From the NCBI RefSeq assembly GCF_016793705.1, contig NZ_JAEULO010000051.1, positions 1 to 55,429 on the forward strand: 55,429 nt of DNA, written 5' to 3'. The first letter of the stretch is position 1. Each line of letters opens with the position of its first letter. The notes beneath the pieces are model-generated. The model saw only the letters and a program-made list of their open reading frames with translations. It made no database searches and was not told where the DNA came from. This document shows positions 8,473-17,765 of this stretch, piece by piece. Both the position numbers and the translations under genes were made by a program. Source of the stretch: Tabrizicola sp. GTDB lineage: Bacteria > Pseudomonadota > Alphaproteobacteria > Rhodobacterales > Rhodobacteraceae.

Positions 8473-8730
8473 ATGCCCCGCAACACCTCCGTCTCGCTCG
8501 GCGACCACTTCACCGCCTTCATCGACACCGAGGTGAAGTCGGGCCGCTACGGCTCGGCCAGCGAAGTCGTGCGCGCAGGACTGCGCCTGTTGCAGGAGCA
8601 TGAGGCCAAGGTGAAGGCGCTGGAAGCCGCGCTGATCGAGGGTGAGGAATCGGGCGAACCGCAGCCGTTCGACAGCGAGGCGTTTCTTGCTGAGATGCAT
8701 ACAAAATATGCCGGCAAGCATGGCAGCTAA
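8473..8730 (+). CDS. parD: ParD-type ribbon-helix-helix antitoxin
   Basis: 85 residues. The first 45 fit the ParD ribbon-helix-helix domain ([17 protein letters not shown], then [20 protein letters not shown]), which dimerises and binds the operator. The acidic C-terminal tail ([16 protein letters not shown]) is the toxin-wrapping part. The start at 8473 is set by the domain and a GAAGGA about 8 bases upstream. The gene overlaps the toxin gene by 11 bases, the standard antitoxin-first order that lets the complex repress both genes. Confidence 0.9.
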   Translation: MPRNTSVSLGDHFTAFIDTEVKSGRYGSASEVVRAGLRLLQEHEAKVKALEAALIEGEESGEPQPFDSEAFLAEMHTKYAGKHGS

Positions 8731-9019
8731 GTCTTACCGTCTGTCTCCCCGCGCCAGGAGCGACCTTGTGGAGATCTGGCGCTACACCCTCAAGAGCTGG
8801 TCGCAGGCTCAGGCCGACCGCTATCATGGGACCCTCGTCGCCGAGATCGAGGCCCTCGCATCGGGCTTACGGAAAGGCCGACCATCCACGGTGCGATCCG
8901 GCCTGATCAAACGCACCTGCGGCTCGCACGTCATCTGGTATCGCGACCTGCCCGACCGGCTGGAGGTCATCCGCATCCTGCATTCGGCGCAGGACACCGA
9001 ACGTCACCTGCACGACTGA
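8720..9019 (+). CDS. parE: ParE/RelE-superfamily toxin
   Basis: 99 residues from the ATG at 8720, which lies inside the end of parD; an ATG at 8708 would add four residues. The sequence [20 protein letters not shown], followed by GLRKGRPS and a C-terminal [20 protein letters not shown], is typical of ParE-type toxins. Classical members poison DNA gyrase; others of the fold cut mRNA, so the target is inferred. Its stop (TGA) abuts the stop of gpt on the other strand, forming TGATCA with no spacer. Confidence 0.88.
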   Translation: MAAKSYRLSPRARSDLVEIWRYTLKSWSQAQADRYHGTLVAEIEALASGLRKGRPSTVRSGLIKRTCGSHVIWYRDLPDRLEVIRILHSAQDTERHLHD

Positions 9020-9544
9020 TCAATCCGCCCCGCGCATCGGCTGGACGTATTGCAGCGCCATGTCCCAGGGGAAGAAGATCCAGGTGTCCTGGCTGACGCT
9101 GGTGATATAGGTATCGGCCTGCTTCTCGCCTTCGGGCTTGGCGTAGACACAGGCGAAATGCGCCTTGGGGTAAAGGCTGCGGATCAGTTCCAGGGTCTTG
9201 CCGCTGTCGACCAGGTCGTCGACGATCAGGACGCCCGCGCCATCGCCCATTACCTCGGCATTCGGGGCCTTGATCACCTGCGCCTCGCGGCGCTGGTCGG
9301 CCTTGCCACCGCCCGAATGGTAGGATTTGACGCTGATGGAATCGACAACCCGGATGTCCAGCTCGCGGCTGACGATCATCGCCGGAACCAGCCCGCCCCG
9401 GGTGATGCCGACAACCGCCTTCCAGGTCCCCCCCTCGCCCGGCCCCTTGCCGTCCAGCCGCCAGGCGAGCGCCCGGGCGTCGCGGTGGATCTGGTCCCAG
9501 CTGACGTGAAATCCCTTTTCATGCGGCAGGCGGTCGGCGGACAT
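9020..9544 (-). CDS. gpt: xanthine phosphoribosyltransferase
   Basis: 174 residues, close to the family length. It joins xanthine (also guanine or hypoxanthine) to PRPP in purine salvage in the cytoplasm. The PRPP-binding motif [15 protein letters not shown] is intact, and an ITRGGLVPA loop and [10 protein letters not shown] near the C-terminus match Gpt. It lies 11 bases after the lysE-type gene on the same strand and 13 bases separate that gene from fabI, so all three may share a transcript. Confidence 0.92.
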   Translation of the reverse strand: MSADRLPHEKGFHVSWDQIHRDARALAWRLDGKGPGEGGTWKAVVGITRGGLVPAMIVSRELDIRVVDSISVKSYHSGGGKADQRREAQVIKAPNAEVMGDGAGVLIVDDLVDSGKTLELIRSLYPKAHFACVYAKPEGEKQADTYITSVSQDTWIFFPWDMALQYVQPMRGAD

Positions 9545-9555
9545 GGGTCCCTCCT

Positions 9556-10170
9556 TCAGGTGGCAACGATCTTGACGCCCAAAAGGGCCAGCGCGGCCCC
9601 GAAGCAGCGGTCGATCACGGATTTCAGGCTGATATAGGCCGCCCGCGTGCGCTCCATCGAGAAGATGCGGGCGACAAGGCTGTTCCAGGCGGTCTCCATG
9701 ATCAGGATCAGCAGGATCAGGCAGGCCAGCACCCAGGTGGGCGTGCCGGGGCTGATGGTGCCGAGGAAGATCGAGGAATACATCACCACCGCCTTCGGGT
9801 TCGCGAGGTTGGTCCAGAGCCCCAGCCGGAAGGCCATGAAGGGCGAACGCGGCACCGGACGGCTGTCTTCCGCGACGAAAGGCTTTTTCGCGTCACGCCA
9901 GAGGTGCCAGGCCATCCACATCAGATAGGCCGCGCCGCCGATCTTCAGCGCCCAGAGCAGCGAGGGCGCGGCGTCGAAGATCAGGTGCAGCCCGAACATC
10001 GCCGCCAAGGCCCAGAAGACGGCACCGGATGCGATACCGAAGGCCAGCATGACTCCGGTGCGGAAGCCCTCGGTCAACCCGGTGCGGGCGGACATGAGGA
10101 CCGCAGGGCCGGGCGAGACCACGGCAAACAGGACAAGCCCGGCAAAGGCCAGGAAGGCCGCGAGGCTCAT
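9556..10170 (-). CDS. LysE/RhtB family amino acid exporter
   Basis: 204 residues with six predicted membrane helices, as in the LysE/RhtB family. The N-terminal signature [18 protein letters not shown] and the [16 protein letters not shown] motif are clear. Members export lysine, threonine, homoserine or related compounds from the cytoplasm; the substrate is not readable. It sits between fabI and gpt with short spacers, so expression may be shared although the functions are unrelated. Confidence 0.88.
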   Translation of the reverse strand: MSLAAFLAFAGLVLFAVVSPGPAVLMSARTGLTEGFRTGVMLAFGIASGAVFWALAAMFGLHLIFDAAPSLLWALKIGGAAYLMWMAWHLWRDAKKPFVAEDSRPVPRSPFMAFRLGLWTNLANPKAVVMYSSIFLGTISPGTPTWVLACLILLILIMETAWNSLVARIFSMERTRAAYISLKSVIDRCFGAALALLGVKIVAT

Positions 10171-10183
10171 GCCGGACGGCGGC

Positions 10184-11014
10184 TCACTGGCCGCCCTCCT
10201 TCCTGCCTTGCAGAAGGTCGATGTCCGGCGCCTCGATCGCCTTCATGCCCACCGCATGATAGCCTGCGTCTACATGCAGGTTCTCGCCCGTGGTGCCCGA
10301 GCCAAGGTCGGACAAAAGGTAAAGCGCGGCCTTGCCGACCTCTTCCTGCGTCACGTTCCTCCGCAAGGGAGAGTTCAGTTCGTTCCACTTCATGATGTAG
10401 CGGAAATCGCCGATGCCCGAGGCGGCCAGCGTCTTGATGGGCCCGGCGCTGATCGCATTGACCCGGATGCCGTCCTTGCCCAGGTCCTCGGCCAGATACT
10501 TGACCGAAGCTTCCAGCCCCGCCTTCGCCACGCCCATCACGTTGTAATGCGGCATGACCTTCTCGGCACCGTAGTAGGTCAGCGTCAGGAGGCTGCCCCC
10601 CGGCCCCATCATCGCCGCAGCCCTCTGGCAGACCGCCGTGAAGGAATAGACCGAGATGTCCATCGCCAGCGCAAACCCCGCGCGCGAGGTATCGACATAA
10701 CGGCCCCGCAGCTCGTTCTTGTCGGCGAAGCCGATGGCATGGACCAGGAAGTCCAGCTGCCCCCATTCCGCCCTGAGCGCTGCGAAGAGCGCGTCGATGC
10801 TCTCGTCGCTGGCCACGTCGCATTCGTAGAGATGCGGCTGGCCCAGGCTTTCCGCCAGGGGCTCCACCCGTTTCTTCAGGGCCTCGCCCTGATAGGAAAA
10901 CGCAAGCTCCGCCCCCTGCGCCGCGACCGCCTGCGCGATCCCCCAGGCAATGGACTTGTCGTTCGCAAGCCCCATGATCAGGCCGCGCTTGCCCTGCATA
11001 AGTCCGGTTGACAT
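10184..11014 (-). CDS. fabI: enoyl-[acyl-carrier-protein] reductase (NADH)
   Basis: 276 residues from ATG 11014. FabI reduces the trans-2-enoyl-ACP double bond in the last step of each fatty-acid elongation cycle. The dinucleotide motif [20 protein letters not shown], the Y-x6-K catalytic pair in [12 protein letters not shown], and the C-terminal [15 protein letters not shown] are present. A longer frame to 11032 is less likely because GAGGGG sits properly before 11014. It is divergent from pdxH. Confidence 0.95.
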   Translation of the reverse strand: MSTGLMQGKRGLIMGLANDKSIAWGIAQAVAAQGAELAFSYQGEALKKRVEPLAESLGQPHLYECDVASDESIDALFAALRAEWGQLDFLVHAIGFADKNELRGRYVDTSRAGFALAMDISVYSFTAVCQRAAAMMGPGGSLLTLTYYGAEKVMPHYNVMGVAKAGLEASVKYLAEDLGKDGIRVNAISAGPIKTLAASGIGDFRYIMKWNELNSPLRRNVTQEEVGKAALYLLSDLGSGTTGENLHVDAGYHAVGMKAIEAPDIDLLQGRKEGGQ

Positions 11015-11109
11015 TCCTGACCCCTCGCCCACTTTTCGTTGCTTCGACGTGTAGGCGATGCGGGGCCAGCCTTCAAGGCAGGTCCTTAACGCAAAGGAAG
11101 GGACAGCGC

Positions 11110-11712
11110 ATGGACCGTTCGGGCATTTTCGCGGGCAGCGATCCCTTCGCCATCGCCCGCGCCTGGCTGACCGAGGCCGAGGCGCAGGAGCCGAACGATC
11201 CGAACGCCATCGCCCTGGCCACGGTCGACCGGGACGGGATGCCCAATGTCCGCATGGTGCTCTTGAAGGAGATCGAGGCCGATGCCTTCGTCTTCTACAC
11301 CAACTACGGCTCGACCAAGGGGCAGGAGATCGCAGCTTCCGGCAAGGCCGCCTTCGTCATGCACTGGAAAAGCCTGCGCCGCCAGATCCGCGTGCGCGGC
11401 ACCGTCACCCGCGAGGATGGGCCCCAGGCCGACGCCTATTTCGCCAGCCGCAGCCTGAAGTCCCGCCTCGGCGCCTGGGCCAGCCACCAGTCGCAGCCCC
11501 TTTCCTCGCGTGAGGCGCTCATGGCCGAGGCTGCGAAGGTCGCCCTCACCAAGGGACCGAATCCCGCCCGCCCGCCCTTCTGGGGCGGCTTGCGCATCCA
11601 CCCGCTCGAGATCGAATTTTGGGCAGACGGTGCCTTCAGGTTGCATGATCGCTTCCGCTGGTCCCGCACTGACGTAACGGCAGGCTGGAGCATCGAACGC
11701 CTGAATCCCTAG
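11110..11712 (+). CDS. pdxH: pyridoxamine 5'-phosphate oxidase
   Basis: 200 residues. An FMN enzyme that makes pyridoxal 5'-phosphate from pyridoxine or pyridoxamine phosphate with oxygen. Conserved parts are [41 protein letters not shown], the [12 protein letters not shown] segment, RPPFWGG and the terminal IERLNP. The ATG at 11110 follows AAAGGAAGGGA at good spacing, so the upstream in-frame extension is rejected. PLP made here serves several enzymes in this window (aminotransferase, Kbl, ornithine decarboxylase-like protein). Confidence 0.95.
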   Translation: MDRSGIFAGSDPFAIARAWLTEAEAQEPNDPNAIALATVDRDGMPNVRMVLLKEIEADAFVFYTNYGSTKGQEIAASGKAAFVMHWKSLRRQIRVRGTVTREDGPQADAYFASRSLKSRLGAWASHQSQPLSSREALMAEAAKVALTKGPNPARPPFWGGLRIHPLEIEFWADGAFRLHDRFRWSRTDVTAGWSIERLNP

Positions 11713-11829
11713 GTTTCCGGGACCTTACCGATTATCTGTTGGCAGACTGATGAATAGGCCTTGATCATGGGCCGATTTTCCCCGCATCTGTCCGCCCTAA
11801 GGGCTAATTCTGGGGAGAAGGCTCTACGA

Positions 11830-12360
11830 ATGGAAGAAGAAGAGGTCATGCAAGTCGTGCATGGTCGCGTTAAGTGGTTTGATCCTGCAAAGGGGTTCGG
11901 TTTCATCGTTTCAGACCAATCGGATGCAGATATTCTCTTGCACGCGAACGTTCTTCGGAACTTCGGGCAGGGGTCTGTAGCAGATGGCGCAGGCATCGAA
12001 GTCCGCGTCCAGCGCACGCAACGTGGCGTTCAGGCCGTCGAGGTCCTGCGCATAGACCCGCCGGAAGGCGTGGTCCTGCCCTTCGGGGAAGACGCGGCCC
12101 AGATGGTCAGCGCCGATATCCTTGCCTTGCCACTGGAGCCGGCACGGATGAAGTGGTTCGACAAGGGCAAGGGCTTCGGCTTTGCCAATGTCTTCGGTCG
12201 CCCGGAGGATGTCTTCGTCCATGCCGAGGTGCTGCGCGTCTCGGGCTTTGCCGATCTCTCGGCCGGCGAGGCGGTGGCCTTGCGCATCATCGAGGGCCGC
12301 CGCGGGCGGATGGCTGTCCAGGTCATCTCCTGGGAAGCCGCCTCCAGGGACAAGTCATGA
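11830..12360 (+). CDS. two-domain cold-shock protein
   Basis: 176 residues with two cold-shock domains in tandem. The first starts HGRVKWFDPAKGFGFIV and the second MKWFDKGKGFGFANV; both keep the aromatic RNP1-like nucleic-acid surface. Double-CSD proteins are common in alphaproteobacteria and act as RNA chaperones or regulators in the cytoplasm. The ATG at 11830 follows GGAGAAGG by 8 bases; ATG 11848 is an alternative. Its stop overlaps the DUF192 gene start (ATGA), so the pair is coupled. Confidence 0.9.
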   Translation: MEEEEVMQVVHGRVKWFDPAKGFGFIVSDQSDADILLHANVLRNFGQGSVADGAGIEVRVQRTQRGVQAVEVLRIDPPEGVVLPFGEDAAQMVSADILALPLEPARMKWFDKGKGFGFANVFGRPEDVFVHAEVLRVSGFADLSAGEAVALRIIEGRRGRMAVQVISWEAASRDKS

Positions 12361-12830
12361 GCCGCGCGCTCGTCTGTCTTGCGCTTCTCGCCCTGCCCGG
12401 CCCGGCTTGGGCCGACGCCGCCTGCACGTCGGCCCGGCTCGACCTGCGCTGGGATGGCGGACAGGAAAGCTTTGCCGTCGACGTCGCCGACGACGCCGAG
12501 GAACGGGCCCAGGGCCTGATGTTCCGTCCCGAGCTCGCCGCGGCTTCGGGGATGCTCTTCGTCTATGACGCCCCCCGGCGCCCGCAATTCTGGATGAAGA
12601 ACACGCTGATCCCGCTGGACATGGTGTTCGCCGACGCCACCGGCACCGTGACCCGTGTCCATGCCGGTGCCGTGCCCGGCGACCTGACCCCGATCGACGG
12701 CGGCGAGGGCGTCCAGTTCGTGCTGGAGATCAACGCGGGCCTCGCGGAAAAGCTTGGCTTGGCGCCCGGTGCGCTGTTGCGCCATCCCGCGATCCCGGCG
12801 GCCACGGCGGCCTGGCCCTGCAAGGGCTGA
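12357..12830 (+). CDS. DUF192 family protein, exported
   Basis: 157 residues with an N-terminal signal peptide (LVCLALLALPGPAWADA). The DUF192 core is typical: AQGLMFRPEL, a GMLFVYDAPRRPQFWMKNT centre, IPLDMVF and a LEINAGLAEKLGL end. The molecular role of the family is not established. It starts inside the stop of the cold-shock gene and ends at the first base of the VOC gene, which suggests one transcript for all three. The same cold-shock/DUF192 pairing is common in related genomes. Confidence 0.85.
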   Translation: MSRALVCLALLALPGPAWADAACTSARLDLRWDGGQESFAVDVADDAEERAQGLMFRPELAAASGMLFVYDAPRRPQFWMKNTLIPLDMVFADATGTVTRVHAGAVPGDLTPIDGGEGVQFVLEINAGLAEKLGLAPGALLRHPAIPAATAAWPCKG

Positions 12831-13449
12831 TGCCACGGCTGGACCACCTGACGGTCGTCGCTCCCGATCTTGCCGAGGGGGTCGCGCATGTCAGAGAGTG
12901 TCTCGGGCTCGACGTGCCCTTCGGCACACAGCATTCCTACATGGGCACACACAATCTCCGCCTGTTGCTGGGGCCAAAGCTCTACCTCGAAATCGTGGCG
13001 CGTGACCCGCAGGGGATTGATCCGGGGCGGCCACGCTGGTTCGGACTGGACGATGCCGCGCAAGTCCGCGCCGACTGCACGGCCGGGTGGTTCGGACTCC
13101 GTTGATTGCTGCAACCTTGTCGACCCACACCGAAGGGCTGGGCGAGTGTGTTCTGCTGCCCGACCATGCACCGGATTTCGCTTTCACTCTTCCCTCGGAC
13201 GGCTCCCCGCCCTTGAACGGCGACCTGCCATCCGTCATCGACCACATGGGGGAAGAAGGCCATTTTGCCCGGATTCCCGACTTGGGCGCACGGCTTCGCA
13301 GCTTCCGGCTCGAACATCCCGAGCCGGACCGGATCGCCGCGCTTTATGCCTCGCTCGGCATCGTCGACCCACCTGTTGTCGTTCCGGCGACAAGGTCCAG
13401 GTATCGGGCCCAGATCGACACGCCAACCGGATTGCGCGAACTGACCTAA
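12830..13449 (+). pseudogene. VOC (glyoxalase-like) family protein, frameshifted
   Basis: Two reading frames together make one VOC-type protein. The first (12830-13105) begins PRLDHLTVVAPDLAEGV and holds the first half, LGLDVPFGTQHSYMGTHNLRL. It then runs into WFGLR and a stop. The second (frame shifted, readable to 13449) continues with STHTEGLGECVLLPD and ends TGLRELT. The shift lies near 13075-13100. Such proteins bind a metal between beta-alpha-beta-beta-beta modules. Either the gene is dead in this strain or there is a sequencing error; programmed frameshifting is unlikely because no slippery heptamer is visible. Confidence 0.75.
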
Positions 13450-13525
13450 CGCGTCAGGCCGGTACAAAAGGGTGGAATGGCAAGGCTTTCCAACGCCGAT
13501 ATTCTCCTGTAAGGCTCGCCGCAGT

Positions 13526-13602
13526 CGGGGCGTAGCGCAGTCTGGTAGCGCGACGGTTTTGGGTACCGTAGGTCGCGAGTTCGAATCCCGCCGCCCCGAC
13601 CA
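13526..13602 (+). tRNA. tRNA-Pro (anticodon TGG)
   Basis: A full cloverleaf of 77 bases with encoded CCA. The acceptor stem is CGGGGCG/CGCCCCG with A discriminator, the anticodon stem is ACGGT (13553-13557)/ACCGT (13565-13569), the anticodon TGG is at 13560-13562, and the T arm carries GTTCGAATC. It lies between the frameshifted VOC gene and selO. Confidence 0.97.
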
Positions 13603-13739
13603 TTGCCCCCTGCAGCCCGCTGCCCGGCCCCGCCTCACCGCTGCACCGATGGTCCCCGGACCCGGACGACGCCGGGACCGCTCGCCTCCCCTCTCGGACC
13701 GCTTCAGTTCAGCTTCCTGTCGCCAATGTCTCTCATCTT

Positions 13740-13771
13740 TGCCCAAATATCCCCGCCAGAGGCTTCGCCCC
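13740..13771 (+). repeat. partial copy of the dispersed intergenic element
   Basis: Only the core CAAATATCCCCGCC-AGAGGC-TTCGCCC matches the two fuller copies at 18816-18927 and 39301-39416. It lies between tRNA-Pro and selO, in the direction of both. The hairpin half of the element is not recognisable here. Confidence 0.6.
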
Positions 13772-13885
13772 TTGCCAAAGGCGATGCAGCCGACGGAAGG
13801 GTGCCGTGACCAGCGACAGACGCGGCGCATGCTCCGCCTTGCCGAACCCAATGCCCTGCCACATATCTGGGCAGAGGTGCCGACC

Positions 13886-15283
13886 ATGATCCAGTTCGAC
13901 CATTCCTACACCCGCGACCTGCCGGGCACCTACCTGCGCGTTCCCCCGGACCCGGCGCCTGCACCCCGGCTTCTGGTCCTGAACCGCCCGCTGGCCGCCG
14001 ACCTCGGGCTCGACCTGACCGAGGCCGATGCCGAGGCCTGGTTCTCCGGCACCTCGCTTCCCCCCGGCGCCGATCCCATCGCCCAGGCCTATGCCGGCCA
14101 CCAGTTCGGCGGCTTCTCGCCCCAGCTCGGCGACGGTCGCGCGCATCTTCTGGGGGAAGTGATCACCCCGGACGGCCGCCGCTTCGACATCCAGCTGAAA
14201 GGCTCGGGCCGCACCCCGTTCTCGCGCGGCGGCGACGGCAAGGCCGCGGTCGGCCCGATGCTGCGCGAATACCTGATCTCGGAATTCATGGCCGCCATGG
14301 GCGTGCCCACCACCCGGTCCCTCGCCGTCGTGGCGACGGGACAAAAGGTCTGGCGCGAGACGAAGCTGCCCGGCGCCGTCCTCGCCCGCGTCGCCGCCAG
14401 CCACATCCGCGTCGGCACCTTCCAGTTCTTCGCCGCGCGGGGCGAGGGGGACAAGGTCAAGGCGCTCGCCGACCATGCCATCGCCCGGCACTACCCCGAC
14501 CTTGCCGCAGGCGACTACCTCGCCTTCCTCGACGCCGTCATCGCCCGGCAGGCCCGGCTCATCGCGGAATGGATGGGTCTCGGCTTCATTCACGGCGTGA
14601 TGAACACCGACAACATGGCGATTTCCGGCGAGACCATCGACTACGGCCCCTGCGCCTTCATGGAGGCCTATGCCCCCGGCACCGTCTTCTCCTCGATCGA
14701 CCATCAGGGCCGCTATGCCTATGCCAACCAGCCGCTGATCCTCGGCTGGAACCTCGCCCGGCTGGCCGAGACACTGGTCCCTCTCCTCGACCCGGTGCAG
14801 GAGCGCGCCATCGAGATCGCCAACGACCGCCTCGCCGGCATCGCCACCCGCTACCGCGCCGACTGGCTGGCGGTGATGCGCCGCAAGCTGGGCCTCCTCG
14901 GCGAGCACGAGACCGACGCCCAGCTCGCCGACGACCTCCTGTCCGCGATGGAAGGCGCCGACTGGACGCTCACCTTCCGCCGCCTCGCCGACGAGGCCGC
15001 CCTCCGCCCCCTCTTCCCCGACTTCGCGAAGATGGATGCCTGGCTTCCCCGCTGGCGCGCCCGCGTCGCGGACGGCGCGGCAGCCCGGATCGCCGCCACC
15101 AACCCGGCCGTGATCCCCCGCAACCACAAGGTCGAGGAGGCCCTCGCCGCCGCCACCGAAGGCAACATGGCCCCCTGCCACGCCCTCCTCGCCGCGATCC
15201 AGTCCCCCTTCGTCGAAGCGGAGCCCTTCATGCTCCCCGCCCCCACCGGCTTCGGCCAATACGTCACCTACTGCGGTACCTGA
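13886..15283 (+). CDS. selO: SelO/YdiU protein AMPylase
   Basis: 465 residues, a pseudokinase-fold enzyme that transfers AMP from ATP to protein side chains and is linked in other bacteria to oxidative stress. Seen here: AYAGHQFGGFSPQLGDGRA, LKGSGRTPFSRGGDG, the GVMNTDNMAISGETIDYGP segment with the metal- and ATP-handling Asn/Asp residues, and a Cys-Gly-Thr C-terminus. That cysteine, third from the end, matches the selenocysteine site of the eukaryotic homologue; no UGA is used here. I start at ATG 13886 (MIQFDHSY), where similarity begins. The upstream open frame runs through the tRNA and is discarded. Confidence 0.92.
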   Translation: MIQFDHSYTRDLPGTYLRVPPDPAPAPRLLVLNRPLAADLGLDLTEADAEAWFSGTSLPPGADPIAQAYAGHQFGGFSPQLGDGRAHLLGEVITPDGRRFDIQLKGSGRTPFSRGGDGKAAVGPMLREYLISEFMAAMGVPTTRSLAVVATGQKVWRETKLPGAVLARVAASHIRVGTFQFFAARGEGDKVKALADHAIARHYPDLAAGDYLAFLDAVIARQARLIAEWMGLGFIHGVMNTDNMAISGETIDYGPCAFMEAYAPGTVFSSIDHQGRYAYANQPLILGWNLARLAETLVPLLDPVQERAIEIANDRLAGIATRYRADWLAVMRRKLGLLGEHETDAQLADDLLSAMEGADWTLTFRRLADEAALRPLFPDFAKMDAWLPRWRARVADGAAARIAATNPAVIPRNHKVEEALAAATEGNMAPCHALLAAIQSPFVEAEPFMLPAPTGFGQYVTYCGT

Positions 15284-15320
15284 GTTGACGGGGCGGCCCC
15301 GCCCCGCCACCATGCGGCCC

Positions 15321-15872
15321 ATGGCCGACCGTTCCGACATCCACGACCGCCTCGCCTCCTCGCTCCGCGCCGCGCGCAAGGAACGCGGCCTCTCGCTCGA
15401 CGCCGCCGCGAAACTCTCCGGCGTCTCCCGCTCCATGGTCAGCCAGATCGAACGCGGCGAATCCTCGCCCACCGTGGCTACCCTCTGGGCCCTCACCCAG
15501 GCCCTGCAACTCGACTTCGCCGGGCTTCTCGAAGGCCGCCCCGCCCCCGGCATCGACGTCACCCGCGCCGCCGCCGCCCCCGTCATCCAGCGCGGCGGCG
15601 TCATCATCCGCATCCTCTCCGCCCCCGAAAGCGTGGGCAGCCACGAGGTCTACGAACTCGCCTTCGCCAAGGGCGCCAAACTCACCTCCGATCCCCATTC
15701 CCCCGGCTGCCGCGAGCACCTGACCGTCCTCGAAGGCCGCCTCACCGTCACCTCGGGCGAGGCGACCGACAGCCTCGCGCCGGGCGACGTCGCCCGCTAC
15801 CCCGCCGACCGACCGCACGAGATCACGGCCCTCGGCACCGCCCGCGCCATCCTGATCGTGCAGGACAGCTGA
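15321..15872 (+). CDS. XRE-family regulator with C-terminal cupin sensor domain
   Basis: About 183 residues. A helix-turn-helix lies at residues about 8-65 (LRAARKERGLSLDAAAKLSGVSRSMVSQIERG in shortened form) and a cupin domain fills the C-terminal half (HEVYELAFAKG, CREHLTVLEGRLTV, PADRPHEI). This architecture is used by repressors of amine, amino-acid and sulfonate catabolism genes, with the cupin sensing a small ligand. It lies 85 bases upstream of kbl in the same direction and probably controls the kbl-tdh operon through inverted repeats in the gap. The start is uncertain (15312 or 15321); no good ribosome binding site is visible. Confidence 0.85.
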   Translation: MADRSDIHDRLASSLRAARKERGLSLDAAAKLSGVSRSMVSQIERGESSPTVATLWALTQALQLDFAGLLEGRPAPGIDVTRAAAAPVIQRGGVIIRILSAPESVGSHEVYELAFAKGAKLTSDPHSPGCREHLTVLEGRLTVTSGEATDSLAPGDVARYPADRPHEITALGTARAILIVQDS

Positions 15873-15875
15873 CTT

Positions 15876-15951
15876 CCAGTTTAACGGATACGAATCCGCC
15901 AAGTTGACATGACGTCCACGATCTGCCAGTTTCCGCCAAACCGGAAAGGAG
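15876..15951 (+). promoter_or_regulatory. kbl-tdh operon promoter and candidate operators
   Basis: Three elements are visible. A perfect inverted repeat CGGAT-ACGA-ATCCG lies at 15885-15898. A TTGACA lies at 15904-15909. An inverted repeat CCAGTTT (15926-15932)/AAACCGG (15938-15944), with one imperfect pair, falls where the -10 and start point are expected; CCAGTTT also occurs at 15876-15882. AAAGGAG (15945-15951) is the ribosome binding site. A repressor on the second repeat would block the promoter; the upstream XRE-cupin protein is the likely ligand, by inference. Confidence 0.5.
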
Positions 15952-15957
15952 TCTGCC

Positions 15958-17151
15958 ATGACGGACAAGGCCGCGTTCCTCGACCACATCACCGCGACCC
16001 TTGAGGGGATCGAGGCCGAGGGCCTGATGAAACGCGAACGCCTGATCACCGGAGCCCAGGGCGCGCATGTGCAGATGGCTGGGCGCGAGATGCTGAACCT
16101 CTGCGCCAACAACTACCTCGGGCTCGCAGACGACCCCCGCCTGATCGCCGCCGCAAAGCAGGCGATGGACGATCACGGCTTCGGCATGGCCTCGGTCCGC
16201 TTCATCTGCGGTACGCAAGACCTGCACCGCCAGCTGGAAACCCGGCTCGCGCAATACCTCGGCCATGACGACAGCATCCTCTTCGCCGCCTGCTTCGACG
16301 CCAACGGCGGGCTTTTCGAGCCGCTCCTCGGCCCCGAGGACGCCGTCATCTCCGATGCGCTGAACCATGCCTCGATCATCGACGGCATCCGCCTCTGCAA
16401 GGCCAGACGCTACCGCTACGCCAACAGCGACATGGCGGACCTCGAAGCCCAGCTGAAAGCCGCAAAAGCCGACGGCGCCCGCTTCATTCTCATCGCCACC
16501 GACGGCGTCTTCTCGATGGACGGTTTCTACGCCAAGCTGCCGGAAATCCGCGCGCTGGCCGATGCTTACGGCGCCCTCGTCATGGTCGACGACTGCCACG
16601 CCACCGGCTTCACCGGCCCGAAAGGCGCAGGCACCCCGGCGCGCGCCGGAGTGCAGGTCGACCTCCTCACCGGCACCCTCGGCAAGGCGCTTGGCGGCGC
16701 TTTGGGGGGCTACATCGCCGGACCGCAGCAGGTGATCGACCTCCTCCGCCAGCGCGCCCGACCTTACCTCTTCTCCAACGCGCTCCCCCCCGCCGTGGTC
16801 GGCGCCGCCCTTGCCGCGCTCGACATCGTGGAGCAAGCCGACGCCCTCCGCGCGAGGCTCACCGAGAACGCGACCTACTGGCGCGCAGGCCTTACCGCCG
16901 CAGGCTTCACCCTCCTGCCGGGGGAACACCCCATCGTCCCCGTCATGCTGGGCGACGCCAAACTCGCGCAGGCCATGGCCGCCGACCTCTTCACCCGGGG
17001 CGTCCATGTCGCAGGCTTCTTCTTCCCCGTCGTCCCCAAAGGCCAGGCCCGCATCCGCACCCAGATGAACGCCGCGCTCACCCGGGACGACCTCGATTTC
17101 GCGCTGGACGCCTTCCGCGCCGCAGGCCGGGCGACCGGAGTTCTCAAATGA
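15958..17151 (+). CDS. kbl: glycine C-acetyltransferase (2-amino-3-ketobutyrate CoA ligase)
   Basis: 397 residues, the exact family length. With CoA it splits 2-amino-3-oxobutyrate, the product of threonine dehydrogenase, into glycine and acetyl-CoA. It is an alpha-oxoamine synthase: NNYLGL (51-56), [13 protein letters not shown] (74-86), the DDCHATGF motif (211-218) and the PLP lysine K243 in [18 protein letters not shown] stands 6 bases before the ATG. Its stop overlaps the next gene (ATGA). Confidence 0.95.
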   Translation: MTDKAAFLDHITATLEGIEAEGLMKRERLITGAQGAHVQMAGREMLNLCANNYLGLADDPRLIAAAKQAMDDHGFGMASVRFICGTQDLHRQLETRLAQYLGHDDSILFAACFDANGGLFEPLLGPEDAVISDALNHASIIDGIRLCKARRYRYANSDMADLEAQLKAAKADGARFILIATDGVFSMDGFYAKLPEIRALADAYGALVMVDDCHATGFTGPKGAGTPARAGVQVDLLTGTLGKALGGALGGYIAGPQQVIDLLRQRARPYLFSNALPPAVVGAALAALDIVEQADALRARLTENATYWRAGLTAAGFTLLPGEHPIVPVMLGDAKLAQAMAADLFTRGVHVAGFFFPVVPKGQARIRTQMNAALTRDDLDFALDAFRAAGRATGVLK

Positions 17152-17765
17152 CCTCTGCCACCGCGATTGCCGGTTACACGACCCATGCCCCTCAGCTTGT
17201 CGCCCGCTACGACGCGATCCCGAACGAGATCTGGTATGCCCCGGTCCGCCATCTTCTGCCCACAAACCCCGCGCGGGTCATCGACGTCGGCGCGGGCACC
17301 GGGCGCGACGCGCGCTGGCTTGCCGCGATGGGGCACAAGGTCACGGCGGTCGAGCCGGTTCCCGCCTTCGTCGCCGCCGGACAGGCGCAAGGCGGCGCGC
17401 GCTGGATCACCGACGCCCTGCCCGACCTGCCCCATGCGCTTGCACTGGACGAACGATTCGACCTGATCCTCCTCTCCGCCGTCTGGCAGCATCTCGACGC
17501 GGGTGAGCGTCAGGCCGCCGCACCGGTTCTTCGCCGCCTCGCCGCCACGGGTGCCACGCTCCTGATGGCGCTGCGCCATGGCCCGGCCTCGACCGACCGA
17601 CCGGTCTGGCCCATCGACGTGGACGCCACCGCCCAACTGCTGGCCCAGGCAGGCTTCCGCGAAACCTTCCGCGCCAGCGCGCCCTCGATCCAGCCCGCGA
17701 ACCTCGCCGCCGGGGTCCGATGGACCTGGCTTGCCCTTGCCGCCCAACCCGAGGCCCCCGGATGA
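17148..17765 (+). CDS. class I SAM-dependent methyltransferase, unknown substrate
   Basis: 205 residues of Rossmann-fold methyltransferase. Motif I is [19 protein letters not shown] (about 41-59), with a following acidic VEPVP for the adenosine ribose and a [12 protein letters not shown] motif IV region. It overlaps kbl and tdh by four bases each (ATGA both times), so it is tightly coupled between the two threonine-breakdown enzymes. The substrate is unknown and no step of this pathway is known to need methylation. Confidence 0.82.
   Translation: MTSATAIAGYTTHAPQLVARYDAIPNEIWYAPVRHLLPTNPARVIDVGAGTGRDARWLAAMGHKVTAVEPVPAFVAAGQAQGGARWITDALPDLPHALALDERFDLILLSAVWQHLDAGERQAAAPVLRRLAATGATLLMALRHGPASTDRPVWPIDVDATAQLLAQAGFRETFRASAPSIQPANLAAGVRWTWLALAAQPEAPG

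Noticed and set aside
12357-13449. Cold-shock, DUF192 and VOC genes as a dedicated stress system
   Set aside because: The grouping is common and the last gene is broken; nothing beyond shared transcription supports a joint function.
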